Origin: Neisseria meningitidis
GTDB taxonomy: Bacteria; Pseudomonadota; Gammaproteobacteria; Burkholderiales; Neisseriaceae
Length of the DNA: 64,000 nucleotides
Direction of reading: 5' to 3'
Assembly (NCBI RefSeq): GCF_900638555.1
Contig: NZ_LR134525.1
Coordinates: forward strand, 1,922,001 to 1,986,000
The notes beneath the pieces are model-generated. The model searched no databases. It saw nothing but the letters and a program-made list of their open reading frames with translations, and had not been told where the DNA came from. The position numbers and the translations under genes are program-made. This document shows, in pieces, positions 32,157-41,584 of the stretch (its first letter is position 1; each line of letters opens with the position of its first letter).

Positions 32157-33182
32157 ATGAGAAAAATCCTTGTTACCGGCGGTGCGGGCTTTATCGGCTC
32201 TGCCGTTGTCCGTCATATTATCCGAAACACCCAAGATTCCGTCGTCAACCTCGACAAACTGACCTACGCGGGCAATCTCGAATCGCTGACCGACATTGCC
32301 GATAATCCCCGCTATGCTTTCGAGCAAGTGGACATTTGCGACCGCGCCGAACTCGACCGCGTATTCGCACAACACCGGCCCGATGCCGTGATGCACTTGG
32401 CGGCGGAAAGCCATGTCGACCGCTCTATCGGTTCGGCAGGCGAGTTTATCCAAACCAATATCGTCGGCACATTCAACCTACTTGAAGCTGCGCGTGCCTA
32501 CCGGCAGCAAATGCCGTCTGAAAAGCACGAAGCCTTCCGTTTCCACCATATTTCTACCGATGAAGTTTATGGCGATTTAAGCGGCACAGACGATTTGTTT
32601 ACCGAAACCGCGCCCTACGCGCCGTCCAGCCCTTACTCTGCCTCTAAAGCGTCCAGCGACCACCTCGTCCGCGCGTGGTTGCGTACTTACGGCTTGCCGA
32701 CCATTGTAACCAACTGCTCCAACAACTACGGTCCTTACCATTTTCCGGAAAAACTCATTCCTTTGATGATTCTGAACGCGCTTGACGGCAAACCGCTGCC
32801 TGTGTACGGCGACGGTATGCAAATCCGCGACTGGCTGTTTGTCGAAGACCACGCGCGCGCACTGTATCAGGTTGTTACCGAAGGTGTTGTCGGCGAAACC
32901 TACAATATCGGCGGCCACAATGAAAAAGCCAATATTGAAGTCGTCAAAACCATCTGCGCCCTGCTGGAAGAACTCGCTCCCGAAAAACCGGCCGGCGTGG
33001 CGCGTTATGAAGATTTGATTACTTTCGTACAAGACCGCCCTGGCCACGATGCCCGCTACGCCGTCGATACGGCGAAAATCAGACGGGATTTGGGCTGGCA
33101 GCCTTTGGAAACCTTTGAATCCGGCCTCCGCAAAACAGTGCAATGGTACTTGGACAACAAAACTCGGCGGCAAAACGCATAA
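32157..33182 (+). CDS. rfbB: dTDP-glucose 4,6-dehydratase, region D copy
   Basis: Same 341-residue protein as the D' copy: NAD loop [15 protein letters not shown], dehydratase block STDEVYG, and catalytic [11 protein letters not shown]. It has its own extended -10 promoter after the galE terminator and heads rfbBAC. Its identity with the distant inverted copy implies recent duplication or continuing gene conversion. Confidence 0.96.
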
Positions 33183-33224
33183 AACGGCAGCTATCGTTTG
33201 GAACGTTTAGGCACCGGAAAATAA

Positions 33225-33263
33225 GTTTTCAGACGGCATCCCGACGCAATGCCATCTGAAAAC
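33225..33263 (+). terminator. Imperfect AT-DUS hairpin between rfbB and rfbA
   Basis: GTTTTCAGACGGCAT pairs with ATGCCATCTGAAAAC (one mismatch, degenerate second DUS). No T run follows, so it may only slow or process the transcript. The mirror copy is at 16907-16945. Confidence 0.5.
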
Positions 33264-33287
33264 CCATCGCAAAGGAAGAAAGAAAAG

Positions 33288-34154
33288 ATGAAAGGCATCA
33301 TACTGGCAGGCGGCAGCGGCACGCGCCTCTACCCCATCACGCGCGGCGTATCCAAACAGCTCCTGCCCGTGTACGACAAACCGATGATTTATTACCCCTT
33401 GTCGGTTTTGATGCTGGCGGGAATCCGCGATATTTTGGTGATTACCGCGCCTGAAGACAACGCCTCTTTCAAACGCCTGCTTGGCGACGGCAGCGATTTC
33501 GGCATTTCCATCAGTTATGCCGTGCAACCCAGTCCGGACGGCTTGGCACAGGCATTTATCATCGGCGAAGAATTTATCGGCAACGACAATGTTTGCTTGG
33601 TTTTGGGCGACAATATTTTTTACGGTCAGTCGTTTACGCAAACATTGAAACAGGCGGCAGCGCAAACGCACGGCGCAACCGTGTTTGCTTATCAGGTCAA
33701 AAACCCCGAACGTTTCGGCGTGGTTGAATTTAACGAAAACTTCCGCGCCGTTTCCATCGAAGAAAAACCGCAACGGCCCAAATCCGATTGGGCGGTAACC
33801 GGCTTGTATTTCTACGACAACCGCGCCGTCGAGTTCGCCAAACAGCTCAAACCGTCCGCACGCGGCGAATTGGAAATTTCCGACCTCAACCGGATGTATT
33901 TGGAAGACGGCTCGCTCTCCGTTCAAATATTGGGACGCGGTTTCGCGTGGCTGGACACCGGTACGCACGAAAGCCTGCACGAGGCGGCTTCGTTCGTCCA
34001 AACCGTGCAAAACATCCAAAACCTGCACATCGCCTGCCTGGAAGAAATCGCTTGGCGCAACGGTTGGCTTTCCGATGAAAAACTGGAAGAATTGGCGCGC
34101 CCGATGGCGAAAAACCAATACGGCCAATATTTGCTGCGCCTGTTGAAAAAATAA
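33288..34154 (+). CDS. rfbA: Glucose-1-phosphate thymidylyltransferase, region D copy
   Basis: 288 residues, identical to the D' copy. It has the G-rich nucleotide-binding loop [12 protein letters not shown] at the N-terminus, LGDNIFYG and the C-terminal tetramer region. The start at 33288 follows AAAGGAAGAAAG. It forms dTDP-glucose, the substrate of RfbB. Confidence 0.95.
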   Translation: MKGIILAGGSGTRLYPITRGVSKQLLPVYDKPMIYYPLSVLMLAGIRDILVITAPEDNASFKRLLGDGSDFGISISYAVQPSPDGLAQAFIIGEEFIGNDNVCLVLGDNIFYGQSFTQTLKQAAAQTHGATVFAYQVKNPERFGVVEFNENFRAVSIEEKPQRPKSDWAVTGLYFYDNRAVEFAKQLKPSARGELEISDLNRMYLEDGSLSVQILGRGFAWLDTGTHESLHEAASFVQTVQNIQNLHIACLEEIAWRNGWLSDEKLEELARPMAKNQYGQYLLRLLKK

Positions 34155-34160
34155 TGTTTG

Positions 34161-34188
34161 AGGCCGTCTGAAACTTTTCAGACGGCCT
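34161..34188 (+). terminator. AG-type DUS-pair hairpin between rfbA and rfbC
   Basis: AGGCCGTCTGAAA, two bases, then TTTCAGACGGCCT lie 7 bp after the rfbA stop and 5 bp before the first rfbC ATG. Confidence 0.7.
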
Positions 34189-34192
34189 TTAG

Positions 34193-34747
34193 ATGAAAGA
34201 TAAAAAGATGAACATCATTGATACCGCCATTCCTGACGTAAAACTGCTTGAGCCCCAAGTCTTCGGCGACGCGCGCGGCTTTTTTATGGAAACCTTCCGC
34301 GACGAATGGTTCAAGACCCAAGTCTGCAACCGCACCTTCGTGCAGGAAAACCACTCCAAATCCGGCAAAGGCGTATTGCGCGGCCTGCACTACCAAACCG
34401 AAAACACACAAGGCAAACTCGTACGCGTAGTTGTCGGCGAAGTATTCGACGTGGCCGTCGATATGCGTAAAGACTCCCCCACTTTCGGCAAATGGGTAGG
34501 CGAGATTCTGTCCGCAGAAAACAAACGCCAACTATGGGTACCCGAAGGTTTCGCGCACGGGTTTTGCGTTTTGGGCGACGCGGCGGAAGTCGTGTACAAA
34601 TGCACCGACTATTACAAGCCTGAAGCCGAACAGGTTTTAATATGGAACGACCCGACAGTCGGCATCGACTGGCCGTTGCAAGGCGAGCCGAACCTGTCGC
34701 CTAAAGACTTGGCCGGCAAAGTATTGGCTGAAGCGGTCACGTTTTAA
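34193..34747 (+). CDS. rfbC: dTDP-4-dehydrorhamnose 3,5-epimerase, region D copy
   Basis: 184 residues (179 from Met6 at 34208), with VFGDARGFFMETF, LRGLHYQTE and PEGFAHGFCVLG. The first ATG sits five bases after a hairpin with no clear Shine-Dalgarno, so Met6 may be used. Up to 34443 it matches the D' copy; the second half differs at many codons and ends EAVTF instead of the longer D' tail. Both versions keep the epimerase core. Confidence 0.94.
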   Translation: MKDKKMNIIDTAIPDVKLLEPQVFGDARGFFMETFRDEWFKTQVCNRTFVQENHSKSGKGVLRGLHYQTENTQGKLVRVVVGEVFDVAVDMRKDSPTFGKWVGEILSAENKRQLWVPEGFAHGFCVLGDAAEVVYKCTDYYKPEAEQVLIWNDPTVGIDWPLQGEPNLSPKDLAGKVLAEAVTF

Positions 34748-34755
34748 GACTATTC

Positions 34756-34793
34756 AGGCCGTCTGAAAGAATGTTCCTCTTTTCAGACGGCCT
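34756..34793 (+). terminator. AG-type DUS-pair hairpin after rfbC, overlapping the lipA first ATG
   Basis: AGGCCGTCTGAAA and TTTCAGACGGCCT form a 13-bp stem. The first possible lipA ATG (34771) lies in its loop. Confidence 0.65.
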
Positions 34794-36885
34794 ACAATCT
34801 ATTAATAACAATAATCGACGAAAACGCATTGTGAAAAACGCCTACATCCCCTCTCGCGGCATCCGCAAAATCCCCCATCTCTCCACCCTATTGCCCGAGT
34901 TTCATATCTACAAAGACGGAAAAGGAGCAGAGGCTGTTGTCGGCTGGGGTTTGCGCCCGACGACACACAAAGCGCGTGCTTTTGCCACCGAACACCAGCT
35001 TCCCTTTATTGCTTTGGAAGACGGCTTTTTACGCTCGCTCGGACTGGGCGTCTCCGGTTATCCCCCCTACTCCATCGTCTATGACGACATCGGCATCTAC
35101 TACGACACTACCCGCCCTTCTCGTTTGGAACAACTGATTCTTGCCGCCGATACCATGCCGTCTGAAACCTTGGCTCAGGCGCGGCAGGCGATGGATTTCA
35201 TCCTGCAACACCATCTGTCCAAATACAACCACGCGCCCGAACTTTCAGACGATCATCCTTTACGCTCCCCATCCAAGTCTGAAACCGTCCTCATTATCGA
35301 CCAAACCTTCGGCGATATGGCTATCCAATATGGCGGTGCAGACGCCTCTACGTTTGAATTGATGTTTCAGACGGCCTTAAATGAAAACCCGCAAGCCGAT
35401 ATTTGGGTCAAAACCCATCCCGATGTTTTGTGCGGCAAAAAACAAGGCTATCTGACCCAGCTTGTGCAGCAACACCGCGTCCATCTTCTGGCAGAAGACA
35501 TCAATCCGATTTCTTTGTTGCAAAACGTCGATAAAGTTTATTGCGTTACCTCGCAAATGGGTTTTGAGGCGCTTTTGTGCGGCAAGCCGCTGACCACTTT
35601 CGGCCTGCCGTGGTATGCCGGATGGGGCGTGAGTGACGACCGCCACCCAAAAATCGGCAGCCTTATTCAAACCCAACGCCGCGCCCCCCGCAACTTGCTG
35701 CAACTCTTCGCCGCAGCCTATCTGCAATACAGCCGCTACCTCAATCCCAATACCGGCGAAGCAGGCAGCCTCTTTGATGTCATCGACTATCTGGCGACGG
35801 TCAAACGTAAAAACGACAAATTGCGTGGCGAGTTATATTGCGTCGGTATGTCTTTGTGGAAACGCGCGGTTGCCAAACCGTTCTTTAACGTACCCTCTTG
35901 CCGTCTGAAATTTATCTCTTCCACCCAAAAACTGGCAAGGGTCAAACTGTCCGACGATGCACGCATCCTGGCTTGGGGCAACGGCAAAGAGGCCATCGTC
36001 CGCTTTGCCGAACAACACCACATCCCCCTGCTGCGCATGGAAGACGGCTTTATCCGCTCGGTCGGACTCGGCTCCAACTTAGTGCCGCCGCTGTCGCTCG
36101 TTACCGACGATATGAGCATTTATTTCAATGCCGAAACCCCGTCCCGTCTTGAATACATCCTACAAAACCAAAACTTCGACGATCAAGACTTTCAGACGGC
36201 CTTGAAGCTGCAAAAAATGCTGACCGAAAACCACATCAGTAAATACAACGTCGGCAGCTCAGACTTCACCGCCCCGTCAACCGACAAAACCGTGATCCTC
36301 GTTCCCGGCCAGGTTGAAGATGATGCGTCTATCCGCTACGGTTCGCCCCAAATCTACCGCAATCTGGATTTGCTCCGTACCGTACGCGAACGAAACCCCA
36401 ATGCCTATATCATCTACAAACCACATCCCGATGTAGTCAGCGGTAACCGCATCGGCCATATTTCCCCTGATGATGCTGCACGATATGCCGACCAAACCGC
36501 CGAACAAGCCGACATCCTGACCTGTCTCCAATACGCAGACGAAATACATACCATGACTTCGCTGACCGGTTTTGAAGCCTTGTTGCGCGGCAAAAAAGTC
36601 AGCTGCTACGGCCTGCCTTTCTATGCAGGTTGGGGGCTTACCCAAGATCTGCTCCCTATTCCGCGCCGCAGCCGCAGGCTTGAGCTTTGGCAGCTGATTG
36701 CCGGCACGCTCATCCACTATCCCGACTACATCCACCCCGAAACCCATCAGGCCATAAATGCGGAAACTGCAGCCCAAATCCTGATACGACAAAAAAATAT
36801 GCAAAAAAACAACAACGGATTACATCGCGGGTACTTTGCTAAAAAATTAGGTAAAATCAAACAACTATATCGATCTTTCAAATAA
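34771..36885 (+). CDS. lipA: Capsule lipid-linker glycosyltransferase LipA (KpsC family)
   Basis: The KpsC-type protein, also named CtrE, adds Kdo residues to the lipid terminus that anchors the capsule. The 704-codon frame has two homologous halves: GWGLRPTTHKARAFA with ALEDGFLRSLGLG (about 50-95), repeated as AWGNGKEAIVRFAEQ with RMEDGFIRSVGLG (about 395-430). Each is followed by a YGLPWYAGWG or YGLPFYAGWG block. The family-like sequence starts at YIPSRGIRKIPHL (about residue 25). The first ATG lies in the loop of the preceding DUS hairpin; GTG at 34831 (684 residues) is a plausible real start. AG-type DUS occur inside the gene. Confidence 0.95.
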   Translation: MFLFSDGLQSINNNNRRKRIVKNAYIPSRGIRKIPHLSTLLPEFHIYKDGKGAEAVVGWGLRPTTHKARAFATEHQLPFIALEDGFLRSLGLGVSGYPPYSIVYDDIGIYYDTTRPSRLEQLILAADTMPSETLAQARQAMDFILQHHLSKYNHAPELSDDHPLRSPSKSETVLIIDQTFGDMAIQYGGADASTFELMFQTALNENPQADIWVKTHPDVLCGKKQGYLTQLVQQHRVHLLAEDINPISLLQNVDKVYCVTSQMGFEALLCGKPLTTFGLPWYAGWGVSDDRHPKIGSLIQTQRRAPRNLLQLFAAAYLQYSRYLNPNTGEAGSLFDVIDYLATVKRKNDKLRGELYCVGMSLWKRAVAKPFFNVPSCRLKFISSTQKLARVKLSDDARILAWGNGKEAIVRFAEQHHIPLLRMEDGFIRSVGLGSNLVPPLSLVTDDMSIYFNAETPSRLEYILQNQNFDDQDFQTALKLQKMLTENHISKYNVGSSDFTAPSTDKTVILVPGQVEDDASIRYGSPQIYRNLDLLRTVRERNPNAYIIYKPHPDVVSGNRIGHISPDDAARYADQTAEQADILTCLQYADEIHTMTSLTGFEALLRGKKVSCYGLPFYAGWGLTQDLLPIPRRSRRLELWQLIAGTLIHYPDYIHPETHQAINAETAAQILIRQKNMQKNNNGLHRGYFAKKLGKIKQLYRSFK

Positions 36886-37021
36886 ATACCATCTAAATTA
36901 ATGATACGTCATAAACTTGATTCTATTGCAGCATCATTGCCTTTGCATCGTTAATTCTCTTGGCGTATGCTTGAAAGTTCAACCTAAAACTATTACATAA
37001 AAAACAAAACCACATTGCAAC

Positions 37022-38281
37022 ATGAAACAGACCGTCCTCAAAAATAACCTGCAAAACCTGCTTGAAAGCGCAGAAAATATCCTGCTGCTTCAAGGCCCTG
37101 TCGGCGATTTTTTTCTGCGCCTTGCCAATTGGCTGACTGAAAACGGCAAAACTGTACATAAATTCAACTTTAATGCAGGCGACGACTATTTTTATCCGTC
37201 CACTCAAGCGCATACCGTTGTTTTTAACGACAGCTACGATGCCTTTCCTGAATTTTTGCAAGAATACATCGCTCAACATCACATCCAGGCGGTTGTCTGC
37301 TTTGGCGACACACGCCCTTATCACGTCATTGCAAAACGCATTGCAAACGAAAACCAAGTCGGTTTCTGGGCGTTTGAAGAAGGCTATTTCCGCCCCTACT
37401 ACATCACCTTAGAAAAAGACGGCGTCAACGCATTTTCCCCGTTGCCGCGCCGTGCCGACTTTTTTCTTGAACAATTCCCTAAGCTTGCCCAGCAAGAATA
37501 TAAAGCGCCAACGCCGGTACACGGCGGTTTTACGCCCATGGCAAAAAACGCTATCCGTTACTATATCGAGTTGTTCCGCAATCCACGCAAATACCCCGAC
37601 TACATCCACCACCGCGCACCCAATGCCGGCCATTACCTCAAACCGTGGTCGCTCTCCATCCTCAAGCGTTTGAACTACTATATTGAAGACATCCAAATCG
37701 CCAAACGTGTGGAAGCAGGCAAATACGGCAAGTTTTTTATTGTTCCCTTACAGGTATTCAACGACAGCCAAGTCCGTATCCATTGCGACTTTCCCAGCGT
37801 CCGCAGCTTCCTGCTCCATGTTTTGAGTTCATTTGCCGAGCACGCGCCTGCCGATACCAACATCATCATCAAGCATCATCCGATGGACCGCGGTTTTATC
37901 GACTACTGGCGCGACATTAAACGCTTTATCAAAGAACACCCCGAACTCAAAGGCCGCGTGATTTATGTCCATGATGTCCCCCTGCCCGTTTTCCTGCGCC
38001 ACGGTCTCGGCATGGTCACCATCAACAGCACCAGCGGCCTGTCCGGACTGATTCACAATATGCCAGTTAAGGTTCTCGGCCGTGCCTATTATGATATTCC
38101 CGGCATTACTGACCAAAATACCTTGGCAGAATTTTGGAATCATCCGACACCGCCTGACAAAGAGCTGTTCCATGCCTACCGAATGTACCACCTCAACGTG
38201 ACCCAAATTAACGGCAACTTCTACAGTCAGGTGTTTTTCCCCAACAAAAAAACCTCCAACTCTTCCACACCAGTAATCTGA
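37022..38281 (+). CDS. lipB: Capsule lipid-linker glycosyltransferase LipB (KpsS family)
   Basis: Also named CtrF. The 419-residue KpsS-type Kdo transferase starts the poly-Kdo linker on the phospholipid anchor, acting with LipA. Visible blocks include LLLQGPVGDFFLRLANWL (N-terminal), WAFEEGYFRPYYITLE (about 117-132), FFIVPLQVFNDSQ, KHHPMDRGF and INSTSGLSG. No signal peptide is seen; the protein is cytoplasmic. It lies 136 bp after lipA and ends with a DUS terminator that closes the capsule island. Confidence 0.95.
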   Translation: MKQTVLKNNLQNLLESAENILLLQGPVGDFFLRLANWLTENGKTVHKFNFNAGDDYFYPSTQAHTVVFNDSYDAFPEFLQEYIAQHHIQAVVCFGDTRPYHVIAKRIANENQVGFWAFEEGYFRPYYITLEKDGVNAFSPLPRRADFFLEQFPKLAQQEYKAPTPVHGGFTPMAKNAIRYYIELFRNPRKYPDYIHHRAPNAGHYLKPWSLSILKRLNYYIEDIQIAKRVEAGKYGKFFIVPLQVFNDSQVRIHCDFPSVRSFLLHVLSSFAEHAPADTNIIIKHHPMDRGFIDYWRDIKRFIKEHPELKGRVIYVHDVPLPVFLRHGLGMVTINSTSGLSGLIHNMPVKVLGRAYYDIPGITDQNTLAEFWNHPTPPDKELFHAYRMYHLNVTQINGNFYSQVFFPNKKTSNSSTPVI

Positions 38282-38297
38282 CTTAGCGAAGGAAGTT

Positions 38298-38328
38298 CAG
38301 GCCGTCTGAAAACATTTCAGACGGCCTG
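38298..38328 (+). terminator. AG-type DUS-pair terminator after lipB
   Basis: CAGGCCGTCTGAAA and TTTCAGACGGCCTG flank three bases, 17 bp past the lipB stop. Confidence 0.82.
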
Positions 38329-38647
38329 AAACAATCAATACCTTAGCTACTGCCATGTAAATAAAACACAAAAATCTGCATTTATCATTAACAATAAATT
38401 ACAAAAACAGTATAATGACCGAGCTGCCATGAGCGCATACCGACTCAACCTGAGCCCTTTGTAACACACAAAATATGGATATATCCCTAGGCAAAACAAT
38501 ATAACAAGCCAAACATCCTAAAGATAAGCCGGCAAGGCAATACACTCTATAAAACTGTGCCGAGCAAAATTTTTACAAAGCCCTCAACCGGTATCGCCGC
38601 CCATATGCCGCAGCATCCGTCTTCCACTTTATATCCGCCCGCAAACC
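38329..38647 (+). other. Intergenic region before the Sel1-repeat gene
   Basis: About 320 bp without a supported gene. It is AT-rich at the start and contains CAGTATAAT with a perfect -10 hexamer (38411-38416) without a good -35, which could serve the next gene. No repeat element was recognised. Confidence 0.5.
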
Positions 38648-40054
38648 ATGACCGCCGCTCCTGATATCCTCTACCGGCAAGCCGCCGCCCTTTTGGAACA
38701 ATCCAATACCGCCCAAGCCCTGCCCCTGTTGCAACAGGCGGCAGAGCAAGGTTATGCGGAAGCTGCTTTCGTATTGGGCAACCATCTGCTGCAAAACGGC
38801 CAACCGGAGCAGGCACTTTCATGGTTGGAAGCCGCCGCGGCCCAACGCCATCCCAAAGCACTCTTCTCCCTGCTGCAACAACGCGAACACAACGGCACCC
38901 CGACCGGACAGCTTCTCAACGACTATGCCTGGCTGGGTGAGCAGGGGCACTCAGAAGCCCAATTAATCCTCATGCGTTACCACGCGCAACGCAACGATCC
39001 ACAATCGCTCTACTGGGCGGAACTTGCTGCCGCCCGATATGCCGCACCTGCGTATTACCATCTGGCACGCCATCATCAACGCCAAGGCGACGTTGAAACA
39101 GCCATCGAACAATACGAAAAAGCGGCAGCACTCGGCGTAACTGCCGCCTGCTGGCAACTTGGTCAAATCTACTTCTACGGTACAGGTGTCAGCCCCAACC
39201 ACGCACAAGCCGAACACTATCTCGAACCAGCCGCACAAGCCGGCCACATCGCCGCACAAACGCTGCTGGCTGACCTTCTTGCCGCCCAACGCAAACCTGA
39301 AGCCTTGGAATGGTATCGTCGTGCCGCCGATAAGGAACAAGCGGAAGCACAGTCTAAGCTGGCCCAATACGCCCTGACCGGCGAACTTTCCGAACGCGAT
39401 CCGTTCCAAGCGGCACGATATGCCAAAGCCGCTGCCGAGAAAGACCATCCTGAAGCCCTGAAAATCATGGGCGACCTCTACCGCTACGGCCTCGGCATCA
39501 AAGCTGACAACCATATCGCGCACGATTACTACCACCGTGCTGCCGCGCTGGGTTCTGCCGCCGCAGCACAAAAACTCATCAGCGACGCCGCGCTGTACCA
39601 TCCGCAACAATACGAACAAATCAAAACTGCCGCCCTGCAACAGCAACAAACCGAAACCATCTACCGTTTGGCGGAAGCACAAGCCTGCGCCATCGGCCGT
39701 CCCGCCGACTACAATGCCGCGCGAAAAAATTACATGGAAGCTGCCGGGTTCCACCATAAAAACGCAGCGGCAGCCTTAGGCCGCATCTACCATTACGGCC
39801 TCGGTACGGCGCAAGATCCTCGGGCGGCTGCACACTGGTACGCCATTGCTGCCGAACAAAACCACCCTTCCGCCCAATACCACCTCGCCTGTTTTTACTA
39901 TCACGGGCAAGGTGTCGGCTGTCATGTTCCGACCGCCTGCTACTGGCTGCAGGCCGCCATCGGCAACGGCCACACTTCGGCCGAATCATTAATATCCCTA
40001 TTAGAACAATGGCGACGCGAAGCACACCATGCCATCGGACAAAAGGCCGTCTGA
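38648..40054 (+). CDS. Sel1-like/TPR repeat protein
   Basis: The 468-residue protein is built of Sel1-type helical repeats, e.g. AAEQGYAEAAFVLGNHLL, AAALGVTAACWQLGQIYFYG and AAEQNHPSAQYHLACFYYHG. The repeats are a protein-binding scaffold; the partner is unknown. There is no signal peptide or membrane segment. The gene ends inside an AG-type uptake word (GGCCGTCTGAA includes the TGA stop). No clear Shine-Dalgarno lies before the ATG at 38648. It sits between the capsule island and gltS; no functional link to capsule can be read from the sequence. Confidence 0.85.
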   Translation: MTAAPDILYRQAAALLEQSNTAQALPLLQQAAEQGYAEAAFVLGNHLLQNGQPEQALSWLEAAAAQRHPKALFSLLQQREHNGTPTGQLLNDYAWLGEQGHSEAQLILMRYHAQRNDPQSLYWAELAAARYAAPAYYHLARHHQRQGDVETAIEQYEKAAALGVTAACWQLGQIYFYGTGVSPNHAQAEHYLEPAAQAGHIAAQTLLADLLAAQRKPEALEWYRRAADKEQAEAQSKLAQYALTGELSERDPFQAARYAKAAAEKDHPEALKIMGDLYRYGLGIKADNHIAHDYYHRAAALGSAAAAQKLISDAALYHPQQYEQIKTAALQQQQTETIYRLAEAQACAIGRPADYNAARKNYMEAAGFHHKNAAAALGRIYHYGLGTAQDPRAAAHWYAIAAEQNHPSAQYHLACFYYHGQGVGCHVPTACYWLQAAIGNGHTSAESLISLLEQWRREAHHAIGQKAV

Positions 40055-40075
40055 AAAGATTTACACTCACATTTT

Positions 40076-40104
40076 TTGACAATCTTTAACTATTCCCCTA
40101 ATAT
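40076..40104 (+). promoter_or_regulatory. Candidate gltS promoter
   Basis: TTGACA (40076-40081), a 17-bp spacer and TAATAT (40099-40104) lie about 170 bp upstream of gltS and after the Sel1 gene. The spacing is ideal and the -35 perfect. Confidence 0.6.
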
Positions 40105-40271
40105 TTGCCAGTTATTTTTCACGGACACGCCATTGTTTTCATTTCTTTCTGAAAACACCTTGTCCGCGCATCAATACCATGACACTCGGCGGATAACGCC
40201 AAGCGTTGAAACACACTACATCCGGAACAAAAACGGATGCTCGGAAAAATATTTCTAGGAGGTGAAACAAC

Positions 40272-41486
40272 ATGGAATGGGAATTCAACAGTTATTACAC
40301 ACTGATTGCCGCCACGCTCGTGTTGCTGGTTGGTAAATTTCTGGTTCAAAAAATCAAATTCTTACGAGACTTCAATATTCCCGAGCCGGTCGCTGGCGGT
40401 TTGGTTGCCGCGATTATCCTGTTTGCGCTGCACGAGGCGTACGGCGTGAGCTTCAAATTTGAGAAACCGCTGCAAAATGCGTTTATGCTGATTTTTTTCA
40501 CGTCCATCGGCTTGAGCGCGGATTTTTCCCGTTTGAAGGCGGGCGGTTTGCCGCTGGTGGTTTTTACCGCGATTGTGGGCGGATTTATCTTGGTGCAAAA
40601 CTTTGTCGGGGTCGGACTGGCTACGGCTTTGGGTTTGGACCCGCTCATCGGTCTGATTACCGGTTCGGTGTCGCTGACGGGCGGACACGGTACGTCAGGT
40701 GCGTGGGGACCTAATTTTGAAACGCAATACGGCTTGGTCGGCGCAACCGGTTTGGGTATTGCATCGGCTACTTTCGGGCTGGTGTTCGGCGGCCTGATCG
40801 GCGGGCCGGTTGCGCGCCGCCTGATCAACAAAATGGGCCGCAAACCGGTTGAAAACAAAAAACAGGATCAGGACGACAACGCGGACGACGTGTTCGAGCA
40901 GGCAAAACGCACCCGCCTGATTACGGCGGAATCTGCCGTTGAAACGCTTGCCATGTTTGCCGCGTGTTTGGCGTTTGCCGAGATTATGGACGGCTTCGAC
41001 AAAGAATACCTGTTCGACCTGCCCAAATTCGTGTGGTGTCTGTTTGGCGGCGTGGTCATCCGCAACATCCTCACTGCCGCATTCAAGGTCAATATGTTCG
41101 ACCGCGCCATCGATGTGTTCGGCAATGCTTCGCTTTCGCTTTTCTTGGCAATGGCGTTGCTGAATTTGAAACTGTGGGAGCTGACCGGTTTGGCGGGGCC
41201 TGTAACCGTGATTCTTGCCGTACAAACCGTGGTGATGGTTTTGTACGCGACTTTTGTTACCTATGTCTTTATGGGGCGCGATTATGATGCGGCAGTATTG
41301 GCTGCCGGCCATTGCGGTTTCGGCTTGGGTGCAACGCCGACGGCGGTGGCAAATATGCAGTCCGTCACGCATACTTTCGGCGCGTCGCATAAGGCGTTTT
41401 TGATTGTGCCTATGGTCGGCGCGTTCTTTGTCGATTTGATTAATGCCGCGATTCTCACCGGTTTTGTGAATTTCTTTAAAGGCTGA
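40272..41486 (+). CDS. gltS: Sodium/glutamate symporter GltS
   Basis: The 404-residue inner-membrane Na+-dependent glutamate carrier has about 10-12 helices in two inverted halves. Family motifs seen are FNIPEPVAGGLVAA, the re-entrant-loop region TGSVSLTGGHGTSGAWGP (about 135-152), and the second-half AAGHCGFGLGATPTAVANM (about 340-358). A strong Shine-Dalgarno (AGGAGGTG) precedes the ATG. It is ended by a hairpin at 41504-41540. Meningococcus also has a GltT ABC glutamate uptake system elsewhere. Confidence 0.95.
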   Translation: MEWEFNSYYTLIAATLVLLVGKFLVQKIKFLRDFNIPEPVAGGLVAAIILFALHEAYGVSFKFEKPLQNAFMLIFFTSIGLSADFSRLKAGGLPLVVFTAIVGGFILVQNFVGVGLATALGLDPLIGLITGSVSLTGGHGTSGAWGPNFETQYGLVGATGLGIASATFGLVFGGLIGGPVARRLINKMGRKPVENKKQDQDDNADDVFEQAKRTRLITAESAVETLAMFAACLAFAEIMDGFDKEYLFDLPKFVWCLFGGVVIRNILTAAFKVNMFDRAIDVFGNASLSLFLAMALLNLKLWELTGLAGPVTVILAVQTVVMVLYATFVTYVFMGRDYDAAVLAAGHCGFGLGATPTAVANMQSVTHTFGASHKAFLIVPMVGAFFVDLINAAILTGFVNFFKG

Positions 41487-41503
41487 TTTTCCGCCTTTCC
41501 GAC

Positions 41504-41540
41504 AAAGCACCTGCAAGGTTTACCGCCTGCAGGTGCTTTT
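41504..41540 (+). terminator. Terminator after gltS
   Basis: AAAGCACCTGCA and TGCAGGTGCTTT form a 12-bp stem followed by TTG, 18 bp after the gltS stop. Confidence 0.85.
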
Positions 41541-41584
41541 GCTATGATAGCCGCTATCGGTCTGCACCGTTTGGAAGGAACATC

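Larger units (their letters stand above)
31450..34443. repeat. Region D: right arm of the 2,994-bp inverted duplication
   Basis: It is inverted relative to 15727-18720 and spans the 3' part of galE, rfbB, rfbA and the first half of rfbC. The arms bracket methyltransferase remnants, tex, ctrDCBA and csaABCD. Confidence 0.93.

Noticed and set aside
33207..34127. A 306-codon frame opposite rfbA, present in both repeat arms
   Set aside because: Appears twice only because the arm is duplicated. The product shows no family signal and covers the DUS hairpins.
38648..40054. Sel1-repeat gene as an extra capsule-assembly gene
   Set aside because: It lies after the terminator that closes lipB, and nothing in its sequence ties it to polysaccharide metabolism.
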